Positions 8,450 through 17,262 of a stretch of 43,482 bases of DNA are shown piece by piece. Position numbers and translations under genes: made by a program. Numbering within the stretch: the first letter of the stretch is position 1; each line of letters begins with the position of its first letter. The DNA comes from an uncultured Alphaproteobacteria bacterium. Its GTDB lineage: Bacteria; Pseudomonadota; Alphaproteobacteria; HIMB59; GCA-002718135. The notes under the pieces are model-generated. The model was not told the DNA's origin. It did not search any database and saw only the letters and a program-made list of their open reading frames with translations. The stretch lies in contig CABXSY010000011.1 in NCBI GenBank assembly GCA_902514875.1, positions 1 through 43,482 on the forward strand, read 5' to 3'.

Positions 8450-8938
8450 ATGGAAAATGAGAATATATTGTTAAATCCCATAGATATTATTGAAGATGTT
8501 ATTCATCAAAAAAATTGGAATTTTAGTAGAGCTGCCGATCATGAATTAGTTGCTGAGATAGCATCCCATTGGTGCGCTTATAGATTATATTTTACATGGT
8601 CTGAAAATATTAATGCACTAAGTTTTTCAATAACTTTTGATATTAAGTTTCCTGAAACTAAACTCAATAAGGCTTATGAACTACTAGGACTTATAAATGA
8701 AAACTTATGGATTGGGCATTTTGATATAACAAGTAAAAATGGTATCCCAGCTTTTAGACATACTTTATTATCAAATAATTCAACAGAAACATTGCACAAA
8801 AAATTTGAAGATCTCGTTGATATTGGAATTTATGAATGTGAAAAATTTTACCCAAGTTTTCAGCAAGTTCTCTTTGACGATATCCCCCCTAAAGAAGCTA
8901 TAAAATTTTCTAATTTTGAAGTTATTGGTAGAGCTTAA
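8450..8938 (+). CDS. YbjN domain-containing protein
   Basis: The 162-residue protein matches the YbjN family (COG5465), which is widespread in Alphaproteobacteria just upstream of proC. Typical features are a segment like DHELVAEIASHWCAYRLYFTW, then LSFSITFDIKFPE, LGLINENLWIGHFDI and a C-terminal ECEKFYPSFQQVLF. The fold resembles type III secretion chaperones, but the molecular role is not established. There is no signal peptide or membrane helix. The gene is followed by proC after 32 bp on the same strand. Confidence 0.82.
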   Translation: MENENILLNPIDIIEDVIHQKNWNFSRAADHELVAEIASHWCAYRLYFTWSENINALSFSITFDIKFPETKLNKAYELLGLINENLWIGHFDITSKNGIPAFRHTLLSNNSTETLHKKFEDLVDIGIYECEKFYPSFQQVLFDDIPPKEAIKFSNFEVIGRA

Positions 8939-8970
8939 TTTTTATAATAAAACTGCTATATTATAAATAG

Positions 8971-9786
8971 ATGAAAAATATCTTATTAATTGGATGTGGT
9001 CATATGGGAGGATCTTTAATGTCAGGATGGTCTAATTCTAAGAATTACACCATAAGTGTTATAGATAAAAAAAAATATGCAATTCTTAAAAAAAGAAATA
9101 GAAATAAGAAGATAAAATTTTTTAAATCAATTGATGATATCAATAATAAAAATAATCTTGATTATATAATATTTGCAACTCGACCTCTTGAATTAACAAA
9201 TGTTTTTAAAGAGTTAAAAAATGCAAATTTTAATAAAAAATCTATAGTGATCAGTGTAATAGCTGGCAAAAAAACAGAAATTTTTAAAAAAAATTTATTA
9301 AATATTCGCAAAATTGTAAGAGTAATGCCAAACATGCCTGCTTTGATAGGAGAGGGTGTGCATTGCATTTATACTAATAAATCTATTAATAAAAAAGAAA
9401 TTAAAGAAATTGATAAATTGTTCTCTTTGAGTGGCAAAACTCTTTTTTTTAATAGTGAAACTTTTATAGACAAAGCAACTGCTGTATCAGGAAGTGGTCC
9501 GGGTTTTATATTTCATTTAATTGATATTATGGAAAAATCTGCAGTTAATTTAGGCTTTTCTAAAAACACGGCTAAAATTTTAATTAATGAAACTTTTAGA
9601 GGTTCTTTAAATCTATTAAACTCTAATAATATTTCTGCTGAAAAAATGGTTGAAACTGTTGCAACTAGAGGAGGTACAACCGAAGCAGGTATCAAGAAAA
9701 TGAAAATAAATAAGGTTGATAATATTTTTAGTCAAGTTTTTAAGGCAGCATACACGAGAGCAAAACAACAAGGTGAAGGTAAGTGA
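8971..9786 (+). CDS. proC: Pyrroline-5-carboxylate reductase
   Basis: The 271-residue enzyme reduces 1-pyrroline-5-carboxylate to proline with NAD(P)H. The dinucleotide-binding motif GCGHMGGSLMSGW is at the N-terminus. The family signature appears as AVSGSGPGFIFHLIDIMEK and VATRGGTTEAGI, and the conserved VRVMPNMPALIGEG lies in between. The basic, Lys-rich composition follows the AT-rich genome. The stop overlaps the GTG start of the next gene (GTGA), indicating a proC-COQ9-csaA operon. Confidence 0.95.
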   Translation: MKNILLIGCGHMGGSLMSGWSNSKNYTISVIDKKKYAILKKRNRNKKIKFFKSIDDINNKNNLDYIIFATRPLELTNVFKELKNANFNKKSIVISVIAGKKTEIFKKNLLNIRKIVRVMPNMPALIGEGVHCIYTNKSINKKEIKEIDKLFSLSGKTLFFNSETFIDKATAVSGSGPGFIFHLIDIMEKSAVNLGFSKNTAKILINETFRGSLNLLNSNNISAEKMVETVATRGGTTEAGIKKMKINKVDNIFSQVFKAAYTRAKQQGEGK

Positions 9787-10316
9787 ATCAAAATAAAATA
9801 TCTCTAGCAAAAAAGACTTTACAATATTTAGAGAAAAAAAAACTAAGAGACATTAATCTTAAAATTTTTTTATCTAATACTAAAGTGCCAAATATGAATA
9901 ATAAAATTGATCTAATCTTAAATATTAATGACTTCTTTGATTTTAAATTAAAAAAAAATCTTGTTAATATAGAAAAGTCATCACAGAGAGATATGTTATT
10001 TGAAATTATGATGGCACGTTATGATATATTGAATGAATATAGAACTTCTGTAAAAAATATAATTAATCATTTTATGTCTAGACCACAAGGAGTATTAAGA
10101 CTTATTCCTAAATTAATTGAGAGCAAAATTTTAATTGCTACTTTTGCAAATATTAATCCAAGTGGTATTCAGGGTGTAATAAAAATAAAAATTATTTTTG
10201 CTCTGTATTATATAACCCTATTTACTTGGTTTGGTGATGAAAATGAAAGTTTAGAAAAAACAATGAGTGTCTTAGATAAATATTTAAATAATATTGAAAA
10301 AGTTATAAAATTTTAA
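9783..10316 (+). CDS. COQ9-family ubiquinone biosynthesis protein
   Basis: The 177-residue protein matches the COQ9 family, lipid-binding proteins that in mitochondria support the COQ7 hydroxylation step of ubiquinone synthesis. The diagnostic stretch is LFEIMMARYDILNEYR at about residues 74-89, followed by a helical region and a Trp-containing ALYYITLFTWFGDENESLEKT typical of the C-terminal domain. The start is GTG at 9783, inside the proC stop; no better in-frame start lies nearby. It is coupled to the next gene, whose start shares one base with its stop (TAATG). Confidence 0.85.
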   Translation: MNQNKISLAKKTLQYLEKKKLRDINLKIFLSNTKVPNMNNKIDLILNINDFFDFKLKKNLVNIEKSSQRDMLFEIMMARYDILNEYRTSVKNIINHFMSRPQGVLRLIPKLIESKILIATFANINPSGIQGVIKIKIIFALYYITLFTWFGDENESLEKTMSVLDKYLNNIEKVIKF

Positions 10317-10663
10317 TGAGCTCGCATAATTTTATCAATTATAAAGAATTTGAAAATGTAGATATAAGAATAGGAACAGTAATTGAAGCTTATGAATATA
10401 ATGAACTTAAAAAACCATCTATAATTTTGAAAATAGATTTTGGCGAAAAAATTGGAATAAAAAAAACTTCTGCACAATTACAAAAATATTATAAAAGTGA
10501 TCAATTAATTAATAAGCAAGTTATTGCTGTTATAAACTTTGAACCTAAACAAATTGGTAAAATTATTTCAGAAGTATTAGTTCTTGGTGTCCCAGATTTA
10601 GAAAATGAACCAGTATTATTGTCTCCAGATAAATCGGTAAATAATGGGGTTAAATTATTTTAA
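10316..10663 (+). CDS. csaA: tRNA-binding domain protein (CsaA-like)
   Basis: The 115-residue protein is a stand-alone OB-fold tRNA-binding (EMAP/Myf, COG0073) domain. It begins FENVDIRIGTVIEAYEYNEL, continues KIDFGEKIGIKKTSAQLQK, and ends VLGVPDLENEPVLLSPD, matching CsaA and MetRS C-terminal domains. CsaA has been described as a chaperone-like protein in Bacillus. In compact marine Alphaproteobacteria it is normally annotated only as tRNA-binding. It ends the proC operon and converges on the envZ-like gene with 2 bp between the stops. Confidence 0.88.
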   Translation: MSSHNFINYKEFENVDIRIGTVIEAYEYNELKKPSIILKIDFGEKIGIKKTSAQLQKYYKSDQLINKQVIAVINFEPKQIGKIISEVLVLGVPDLENEPVLLSPDKSVNNGVKLF

Positions 10664-10665
10664 AA

Positions 10666-11958
10666 TCAAAGAGGCAGTAAAACTTTGAGTTGAAGACCTC
10701 CTAGATATGACTCAGATAATTTAACATCGCCACCATGTGATCTAATAATATCCCTAGTAATAGTTAATCCTAAACCACTTTCTCCTTTAAGTTTGTTTCT
10801 GGAGGGATCTAAAGTAAAAAATGGTTTAAATACATCTTCATATTTATCTCTTGGTATACCCTTACCATTATCGTTAAATTCAATCACACAATCTTTTTCA
10901 TTTGTATAAAGAATTATTTCAATTTTTTTTGCATATCTTTGTGAATTATCAATTATGTTATTGAAAGCTCTTTTAAGTTGGATCTGTCTACCAGAAGTTT
11001 GAATAGTGTTTTTTTCTTTTATAATTAACTCAACACCATTTTTTTCAACGGTTTTTATAATCTCACCAATTAATTCATTTATTATTATTGTTTCTATTGG
11101 CTCAGGTGATTCTGTTTTTACAAAACTAACATAACTATCTAGCATTGAAGTCATTTCGTTAATATCTACTTCTAGTTCAGATTTTGCTTTCTCATCTTTT
11201 ATCAATGAAATTTGCAATTTCATTCTCGTTAAAGGAGTTCTAAGATCATGGCTTACACCAGCTAGCATTTCTGTTCTTTGCTTTAAAAATCTCTTAATTC
11301 TTGTCCTCATCTGATTAAAAGCATTGGCTGTTTGCCTTATTTCATATGCACCTGCAGTCTTAATATCTGGAGCATCTAAACCTCTTCCAAATGTCTCAGC
11401 AATTATCGCCAGTCTTTTAAGGGGTCTTAATTGTTTACTCATTAAAAAGTAAGACATAAAAAAAAGAATAATAGAAGCAAAAATCATCCAAAGCAGAAAG
11501 ACAAAAGCAGATTCACTATATAGTCTATCTTTATCAACATTAATTTCTAAAATATCTTCCTCAATTTGAATAAAAATTAGAACACCTTCTTCAAGATTAG
11601 ACAAATCATAATCAAACTTTTTTTTCAAATTACTTAAGGACTGATTTAATCTATTAGATAATATTCCTGAATTTAAACTAGATTTTGAAGACAATAATTG
11701 TTTACCGTTAATAATATTGATTTTCATTTTAAAATCCTGATTTGCTATATCAATTGCATTATCAGTAAGATCACTATTAATTAATTTTACTAAAACATTA
11801 ATATCTGCAGCCACAGACTCGGTCAGTCTTTTAGAAATAATACTCCATGAGGTTTGATAGAAAACAAAAGAAGTAAGTAGGACTATAATAATTATAGGTA
11901 CAAAGATAATAATTATTGATCTTCCAATTAGCGTAGAAGGTATTATTTTTTTAATCAT
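10666..11958 (-). CDS. EnvZ-like sensor histidine kinase
   Basis: The 430-residue membrane kinase has two membrane helices (about 13-33 and 151-173) that flank a periplasmic sensor region of about 115 residues. A HAMP domain follows, then the HisKA dimerisation domain with the phospho-accepting H237 in GVSHDLRTPLTRMK. The ATPase domain shows the N box NNIIDNSQRYA, the G1 box DNGKGIPRD and the G2 box ESGLGLTIT. Its start overlaps the stop of the response regulator gene by one base, so the two form one operon with the MarR gene. The signal sensed is unknown. Confidence 0.93.
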   Translation of the reverse strand: MIKKIIPSTLIGRSIIIIFVPIIIIVLLTSFVFYQTSWSIISKRLTESVAADINVLVKLINSDLTDNAIDIANQDFKMKINIINGKQLLSSKSSLNSGILSNRLNQSLSNLKKKFDYDLSNLEEGVLIFIQIEEDILEINVDKDRLYSESAFVFLLWMIFASIILFFMSYFLMSKQLRPLKRLAIIAETFGRGLDAPDIKTAGAYEIRQTANAFNQMRTRIKRFLKQRTEMLAGVSHDLRTPLTRMKLQISLIKDEKAKSELEVDINEMTSMLDSYVSFVKTESPEPIETIIINELIGEIIKTVEKNGVELIIKEKNTIQTSGRQIQLKRAFNNIIDNSQRYAKKIEIILYTNEKDCVIEFNDNGKGIPRDKYEDVFKPFFTLDPSRNKLKGESGLGLTITRDIIRSHGGDVKLSESYLGGLQLKVLLPL

Positions 11959-12638
11959 TAAATTTCATTACAAATTAATTTATATCCTTTACCTCTAACA
12001 GTTTTAATAAATTGAGGTTGTTTTGCATTTGTTTCAATTTTTTGCCTTAAACGCGTAACTTGTACATCAACTTTTCTAAGTTCAGTTTCATCAAATTCCT
12101 GGTCTGCTAGTTCTTCTCTTAATACAATATCATTTCTTTTATTTATTAATTTTACAAGTAAATTATTTTCTCCTTCTGTTAAATAAATTAATCTATCATT
12201 TTTTTGTAATTTAAAATTAGATGTATCAAAGGTAAATTCTCCAAACGAGACTTTAATTTTTTTGTTTTTAAGGTTTTCATATAAATCTAGTAAATTTCTA
12301 ATCCTTAAAAATAATTCTTCTGGTTCAAATGGTTTAGATAAATAATCATCAGCACCAATTTTTAATCCATCAATTTTATCTTTGTCCTCTCCCATTGCTG
12401 TAAGCATGATTATTGGTGTATTAGAAAATTGTTTTATATGCTCAATAAGCTCTATACCATCACCACTTGGCATCATCCTATCAAGAATGATTAAATCAAA
12501 CAAAACAAAAGATAAAATTTCTTTTGCTTCATTGTAATCCTCACTTTGATAAACTAGTAAATTTTTTTCAGTTAAATAATCTTTTAGCAGCTCCCTCAAT
12601 CTTTTATCATCATCAACAATCAAGATATTTTTATTCAT
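11958..12638 (-). CDS. OmpR/PetR-family response regulator
   Basis: The 226-residue regulator has a receiver domain (acidic pocket D9/D10/D11, phospho-acceptor D53 in LIILDRMMPSGD, conserved K in DDYLSKPFEP) and an OmpR-type winged-helix domain. The latter carries DVQVTRLRQKIETNAKQPQFI and TVRGKGYKLI. It is sandwiched between a MarR gene and an EnvZ-like kinase gene, with 2 bp and a 1-base overlap. This MarR-OmpR pair matches petP-petR of Rhodobacter, where petR lies next to the bc1 operon and is needed for growth. Here bc1 is about 9 kb away, so a direct link is inferred, not shown. Confidence 0.92.
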   Translation of the reverse strand: MNKNILIVDDDKRLRELLKDYLTEKNLLVYQSEDYNEAKEILSFVLFDLIILDRMMPSGDGIELIEHIKQFSNTPIIMLTAMGEDKDKIDGLKIGADDYLSKPFEPEELFLRIRNLLDLYENLKNKKIKVSFGEFTFDTSNFKLQKNDRLIYLTEGENNLLVKLINKRNDIVLREELADQEFDETELRKVDVQVTRLRQKIETNAKQPQFIKTVRGKGYKLICNEI

Positions 12639-12640
12639 TA

Positions 12641-13126
12641 TTATCTATTTATTTCATCAAACTTTTCTTTATTTTTATCATCTACCATCTCATACAGAAT
12701 TTTTTTAAAACCATTTATATCCATCTCATTAGATTTTAATAAAACATTACGTATTTTTTTTATTTGAATTTCTGATAATTTTTTCTCTAATTCTTGACCT
12801 TTTTTTGATAGTATTAGTTTCTTAGTACGCTTATCCTCACCAACAGATAGTATGATATATTTCTCGTTTACAAGTTGGCTCAATACCCTCGACAAACTTT
12901 GTTTAGTTATTTTCAATATTGAAAGGAGTTCTTTAATTGTAAGATTTTTTTGCTTTCCAACAAAATATATTACTCGGTGATGTGCTCTACCAAAATTTAT
13001 TTTTTCCAAAACTTTATCAGGACCTTCAGTAAAATCTCTATATGAGAAAAATAATAGCTCAATAATCTTTCTAATTTCCCTCTCATTTAAAAAAAGAGGT
13101 GTTAACAACTTATTTAGGTCAGCCAT
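12641..13126 (-). CDS. MarR-family transcriptional regulator (PetP-like)
   Basis: The 161-residue protein has the MarR winged helix-turn-helix. LTIKELLSILKITKQSLSRVLS forms the recognition region, followed by the wing VNEKYIILSVGEDKRTKKLIL with the family's D-x-R motif. It is the first gene of the operon with the OmpR and EnvZ genes. The N-terminal RDFTEGPDKVLEKINFGRAHHRV resembles PetP-type alphaproteobacterial MarR proteins. It is divergent from ilvE across 54 bp containing an inverted repeat, so it may regulate itself and ilvE. Confidence 0.9.
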   Translation of the reverse strand: MADLNKLLTPLFLNEREIRKIIELLFFSYRDFTEGPDKVLEKINFGRAHHRVIYFVGKQKNLTIKELLSILKITKQSLSRVLSQLVNEKYIILSVGEDKRTKKLILSKKGQELEKKLSEIQIKKIRNVLLKSNEMDINGFKKILYEMVDDKNKEKFDEINR

Positions 13127-13158
13127 ATTGACTTAATTATGCATCACTGATAGTCAAT
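13127..13158. promoter_or_regulatory. Inverted repeat in the marR/ilvE divergent promoter region
   Basis: Arms ATTGACT (13127-13133) and AGTCAAT (13152-13158) are exact reverse complements with 18 bp between them. They sit directly at the marR start codon. On the minus strand, ATGACA, 17 bp and CATAAT could be the -35 and -10 elements for marR, which would give a very short leader. The repeat could be the regulator's own operator; this is inference. Confidence 0.35.
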
Positions 13159-13180
13159 TGTCATTAAAAAAAAATTAATA

Positions 13181-14071
13181 GTGAACATGCTTAAATCATT
13201 TGAAAATAGAGATGGCTGGATCTGGATGAATGGTAAAATAATTCCATGGAAAGATGCAAATTCCCATATAATCTCTCAAGGCCTTCACTATGCAAGCGCA
13301 GTATTTGAAGGAGAAAGAGCATATAATGGAAAGATTTTTAAATCAGAGGAGCATACTAAAAGGTTTTTTAAATCTGCTGAAATAATTGGAATGGAGATTC
13401 CATTCACGCATGATCAAATCAATAAAGCAAAATACGAACTTATTGATAAAATGAATTATAAAAATTGTTATGTAAGGCCGCTTGCTTGGAGAGGTGGAGA
13501 CCAAATGGGTTTATCAACAGGTAAATCGAATATCAATGTAGCCATTGCTGTTTGGGATGATTGGGCAACTTATTTTAAAATTGAAGATCAAAAAGCAGGT
13601 TTGAGATTAATTACATCTCCTTGGAAAAGACCAGCACCAGATACAGCTCCATATGAAGCAAAAGCTTCTGGGCCATATATTATTTGTACTATGTCAAAAG
13701 AATTTGCAGAAAAAAAAGGTTATCACGATGCCTTGATGCTAGATTATAGAGGTTACGTTGCTGAAGGAACAGGAGCAAACATTTTTTTTATTAAAGATAA
13801 TAATATCCATACTCCTATTCCAGATTGTTTTCTTAATGGGATTACACGTCAAACAGTTATTGAAATGGCAACTAATCAAGGTTTTGAAATAACAGAAAAG
13901 CATTTAATGCCTGATGAAATTGGAAATTATGATGAAGCTTTTTTAACAGGTACTGCAGCCGAAATTACTCCTATTAAATCTATTGATGATTTTAAATATA
14001 ATACAGGTGATAATACTACTACTTTAAAATTTATGAATGACTTTAGTGATATGGTTAAAAACGGTAGCTAG
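13181..14071 (+). CDS. ilvE: Branched-chain amino acid aminotransferase
   Basis: The 296-residue, fold-type IV PLP enzyme interconverts Leu/Ile/Val and their 2-oxo acids. Early residues DGWIWMNGKIIPW and GLHYASAVFEGERAY are typical. The PLP lysine is K161 in YEAKASGPYI, and EGTGANIFFIKDN followed by CFLNGITRQTVIEMA forms the phosphate-binding region. The open frame begins with GTG at 13181; an ATG two codons later (13187, MLKSFENRDG) is an equally likely start. The stop lies inside the convergent moaE gene, giving a 17-bp overlap. Confidence 0.95.
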   Translation: MNMLKSFENRDGWIWMNGKIIPWKDANSHIISQGLHYASAVFEGERAYNGKIFKSEEHTKRFFKSAEIIGMEIPFTHDQINKAKYELIDKMNYKNCYVRPLAWRGGDQMGLSTGKSNINVAIAVWDDWATYFKIEDQKAGLRLITSPWKRPAPDTAPYEAKASGPYIICTMSKEFAEKKGYHDALMLDYRGYVAEGTGANIFFIKDNNIHTPIPDCFLNGITRQTVIEMATNQGFEITEKHLMPDEIGNYDEAFLTGTAAEITPIKSIDDFKYNTGDNTTTLKFMNDFSDMVKNGS

Positions 14072-14480
14072 AATTTTCTAACCATTCGTTATCTTTATAA
14101 TAAAATTCATTTTTCCAAAAGGGAGCATCTTTTTTTAAATAATCCATAATAAATTCACAAGCTTCAAAACTATTTTTTCTATGTTGTGAAAAACAACAAA
14201 CTAAAACAATTTTTTCATTAACAATTAATTTTCCATACCTATGAATTATCAAAGTATCAATTAAACCCCATTTTTTAATAGTGTTATTCTCAATTTTTGA
14301 TAATTCCTTAAATGCCATTTCTTCATAAACTTCTAAATTTAAATATTTAACATCTTTATTGTTATTTAAATCTCTTACATAACCAACAAAAGAAGTAAGA
14401 GCTCCTATATCTGAATGTTTATTTTTAATTTTCTCTATTTCTTCTTCTAAATTAAAATTTTTTTTTTGTATTTTTATCAT
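14055..14480 (-). CDS. moaE: Molybdopterin synthase catalytic subunit
   Basis: The 141-residue large subunit of molybdopterin synthase inserts two sulfurs into precursor Z, using the MoaD thiocarboxylate. The sequence shows IGALTSFVGYVRD, LNLEVYEEMAFKEL, IIHRYGKLIVNEKIVLV, and the C-terminal lysine-bearing KKDAPFWKNEFY, which contains the active-site lysines. It overlaps moaD by one base and ilvE convergently by 17 bp. With moaD it shows that this organism makes molybdenum cofactor, although no molybdoenzyme is encoded in the window. Confidence 0.95.
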   Translation of the reverse strand: MIKIQKKNFNLEEEIEKIKNKHSDIGALTSFVGYVRDLNNNKDVKYLNLEVYEEMAFKELSKIENNTIKKWGLIDTLIIHRYGKLIVNEKIVLVCCFSQHRKNSFEACEFIMDYLKKDAPFWKNEFYYKDNEWLENSSYRF

Positions 14481-14725
14481 TACCCACCACTAACTGGCGG
14501 AAAGATTGCAACTTCATCAATTGGTTTTAAATTCAAATTTTCTGAAACATATTCTTGATTAACTGCAAATCTTAAAACATCTTGTAAAAAATGTTTTTTT
14601 AGCCCAGGATATAAGTGTTCTAAATATTTTTTTAATTCTTGTATGGTTTTAGGGTGATTTATATCAATTATTTCGTCTTCTTTATTTGTTATATCTTTAA
14701 TCCAAGCAAAATATCTAATTCTCAT
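14480..14725 (-). CDS. moaD: Molybdopterin synthase sulfur carrier subunit
   Basis: The 81-residue ubiquitin-like protein ends in the obligatory Gly-Gly (PPVSGG), which is thiocarboxylated by MoeB-type enzymes and donates sulfur to MoaE. The beta-grasp pattern and the closing IDEVAIFPPVSGG are typical. It lies 1 bp downstream of pgsA and overlaps moaE by one base, within the uvrC-pgsA-moaD-moaE order seen in many Alphaproteobacteria. Confidence 0.93.
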   Translation of the reverse strand: MRIRYFAWIKDITNKEDEIIDINHPKTIQELKKYLEHLYPGLKKHFLQDVLRFAVNQEYVSENLNLKPIDEVAIFPPVSGG

Positions 14726-14726
14726 T

Positions 14727-15269
14727 TTAAAAATGTTTTATTGATCTTTTAATATAATCATAAGCTGTGTAGAGAGTTAGAATTCCGGCAATCCAAAGAA
14801 AAGTCTTACCTAAATAAATAATAAATAATAAATTTAGATTACTTTCGGATAATATAAGTAATCCAAGTGCTGCTAGTTGAAGGAAGGTTTTTGTTTTTGC
14901 AATTCTTGAAACCGGTATACTAATTTTTATCCCTGCTAAGTATTCCCTTAAACCTGATACTGTTATTTCTCTTAATAATATTATTAGGGCTGGAATAGTA
15001 TCCCAGTCTTTTATTACACCTTTAGAAGTTAAAATAAGAATAACTGCTGCTACTAATAATTTATCTGCAATTGGATCTAAAAATGTTCCAAAGTTTGTCA
15101 CTTCATTTCTTAATCTTGCTAAATAACCGTCAAAGTAATCTGTTATTCCAGCTAAACAAAATAATATAAAGGCAATCCAGCCAAAGTATGGATTCGTAAG
15201 ATATATGCAAAGAACTATAATTGGAATTATAGCTATTCTAATTATTGTTAGAATATTTGATATATTCAT
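14727..15269 (-). CDS. pgsA: CDP-diacylglycerol-glycerol-3-phosphate 3-phosphatidyltransferase
   Basis: The 180-residue membrane enzyme makes phosphatidylglycerophosphate, the committed step to phosphatidylglycerol. The CDP-alcohol phosphotransferase motif D-G-x2-A-R-x8-G-x3-D-x3-D is complete: DGYLARL, then GTFLDPIADK. Four to six hydrophobic helices surround it. It lies 27 bp downstream of uvrC and immediately before moaD. Phosphatidylglycerol is also the lipid donor for Lgt, whose gene is damaged in this window. Confidence 0.95.
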   Translation of the reverse strand: MNISNILTIIRIAIIPIIVLCIYLTNPYFGWIAFILFCLAGITDYFDGYLARLRNEVTNFGTFLDPIADKLLVAAVILILTSKGVIKDWDTIPALIILLREITVSGLREYLAGIKISIPVSRIAKTKTFLQLAALGLLILSESNLNLLFIIYLGKTFLWIAGILTLYTAYDYIKRSIKHF

Positions 15270-15296
15270 TTCTATACTTTGTAGATGAAGAATTTT

Positions 15297-17129
15297 TTAA
15301 ACGCTATGAAAATATTCATAAATTTTTGTTAGAATTGACTCAGGTATAGATTTAACCTCTTTTAATTCATCTAAACTAGCTAATTTTAATTTTTCTACTG
15401 TACCAAAGTGTTTTTTCAAAATTTTCTTTCTTTCAGGACCTACTCCTTCTATATCATCAAATACAGATTTGACACTCATCTTTGCTCTTTTTGATCTATG
15501 AGTTGTTATTGCAAATCTATGAACTTCATCTCTAATATTTTGTAAAAAATGAAGAAGTGGATTATTTTCATTTAATCTATGTGTAAATTTATCATGAATT
15601 AGAATTTCTCTACCTGCATCTCTTTCTTCACCTTTTGCCATAGAAATAATTGGTATATCTATTTTTAAACTATCTAAAACTTTTTTTGCAGAATTATATT
15701 GTCCTTTACCTCCATCTATTAGCAATAAACTTGGTAAATCTAATTCGTCTTGAAATTTCAAATTACTAAATCTCCTAGTAAGCATTTCTTTCATCATATA
15801 ATAATCATCAACTTTATTTTTGTTTTCTTCAAGATCAAATCGAATATTAAATTTTCTGTAATTTGATTTTATAAATCCATTTTCATTGTAGGCAACCATT
15901 ACACCTATAGGATGTTTTCCAAATGTATGGCTATTATCGTAAGCCTCTATTTTTATAATTTCATCTTTGAGTTTAAATATTTTTTTAATTTCTGAATTAA
16001 AATTATCAAAAGATTTAAGTTTATTTAATTTAATATCTAAATTTATTTTAGAATTTTTTTCTGCAAATTTAAGTAAATTTTTTTTAGGTCCTTTTAATGG
16101 TTTAATGAATTTTGTTTTATCAAAATTTTTTCCTAAAATTTGTGAATTATTATTTTTATCAATAGTTATGTTAGTAATAATTGTTTCAGGAATATCTTTT
16201 TCTGCATAAAATATATTTAAGAAACCTAAAATTATTTCCTCATGATCCAATAAGTTGTCATGATCTGGGTAGAAAGCTTTACCACCATAAGAAGTATTGT
16301 TTCTAAAAAAACTTCCATAAATACATGTTTTGCCTTCATTTGATGTAATTGCAAAAATGTCAGCATTTTTAATATCCTTTATCTTAATTGAATTATTTTG
16401 CTCAATATGTTTTAAAGCTTTAAGCCTATCTCTTAAAGATGCTGCTAATTCAAAATTATTTTTTTTTGAAGCTTTATACATTTGATCTGTAAAATTTTTT
16501 TGTATTTTTTGAGAATTACCACTACTTAAGAAATCGTCTGCTGCCTCTATTAATTTTGAATAAGCTTCTTTCGTTATTTTTCCTCCGCAGGGACCAGAAC
16601 ATCTTTTAAGATAATAATTGAAGCACAATTTATTTCCTGCATTAACCTCCTTATCTGTGCATGATCTTAAAAGAAATATTCGTTGTATTGTATTAATAGT
16701 TCTATTTACTGCATCTGGACTTGCGAATGGTCCATAATACCTTCCTTTTTTCTTTTGTGGACCACGATGTTTTTCAATTCTAGGAAAATCATGCTCTGAT
16801 GAAATAAATATATAAGGGAATGACTTATCATCTCTTAATAGAACATTAAATCGAGGTTTATGTTTTTTAATTAAATTACATTCAAGTATGATTGCTTCTA
16901 ACTCTGTATTTGTTACAAAGAAGTTCATTGACTTAGTTAGACTAACCATTCTTTGAATTCTTCTGGTTAGATTATTTAAAGATGTATAATTCTTTACTCT
17001 ATTTGATAATACTTTTGCTTTTCCAATATATAAAATATTACCTTTATCATCTTGCATTTGGTAAACACCAGGTTGATTTGGCAAAGTTTTAGATGTAGCC
17101 TTAATAATCTCTTGTCCAAGAAGCGTCAT
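15297..17129 (-). CDS. uvrC: UvrABC excinuclease subunit C
   Basis: The 610-residue dual-incision nuclease acts in nucleotide excision repair. The N-terminal GIY-YIG domain (PGVYQMQDDKGNILYIGKAK, about residues 20-40) makes the 3' cut. The Cys cluster CTDKEVNAGNKLCFNYYLKRC precedes the UVR motif region (about 200-235). The RNase H-like domain, with EAYDNSHTFG and LLIDGGKGQYN, makes the 5' cut. A C-terminal helix-hairpin-helix (FDDIEGVGPERKK) ends the protein. Length and order are standard. It leads the uvrC-pgsA-moaD-moaE run. Confidence 0.97.
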   Translation of the reverse strand: MTLLGQEIIKATSKTLPNQPGVYQMQDDKGNILYIGKAKVLSNRVKNYTSLNNLTRRIQRMVSLTKSMNFFVTNTELEAIILECNLIKKHKPRFNVLLRDDKSFPYIFISSEHDFPRIEKHRGPQKKKGRYYGPFASPDAVNRTINTIQRIFLLRSCTDKEVNAGNKLCFNYYLKRCSGPCGGKITKEAYSKLIEAADDFLSSGNSQKIQKNFTDQMYKASKKNNFELAASLRDRLKALKHIEQNNSIKIKDIKNADIFAITSNEGKTCIYGSFFRNNTSYGGKAFYPDHDNLLDHEEIILGFLNIFYAEKDIPETIITNITIDKNNNSQILGKNFDKTKFIKPLKGPKKNLLKFAEKNSKINLDIKLNKLKSFDNFNSEIKKIFKLKDEIIKIEAYDNSHTFGKHPIGVMVAYNENGFIKSNYRKFNIRFDLEENKNKVDDYYMMKEMLTRRFSNLKFQDELDLPSLLLIDGGKGQYNSAKKVLDSLKIDIPIISMAKGEERDAGREILIHDKFTHRLNENNPLLHFLQNIRDEVHRFAITTHRSKRAKMSVKSVFDDIEGVGPERKKILKKHFGTVEKLKLASLDELKEVKSIPESILTKIYEYFHSV

Positions 17130-17262
17130 TTTATCAATCGTAATTAATTAATTTTTCTTTAAATAGGAATTTTATAAAATTAATAAATAACTAACAAGAT
17201 TATTGTAGTTCATTTAATAATTAATTTAATGTAGTTAAGAATAATATATTAAGGGCTTTATT

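Noticed and set aside
17204-17236. Direct repeat TGTAGTT upstream of xsc as a regulator site
   Set aside because: Only seven bases in very AT-rich DNA, two copies 26 bp apart and no regulator gene nearby; too weak to report.
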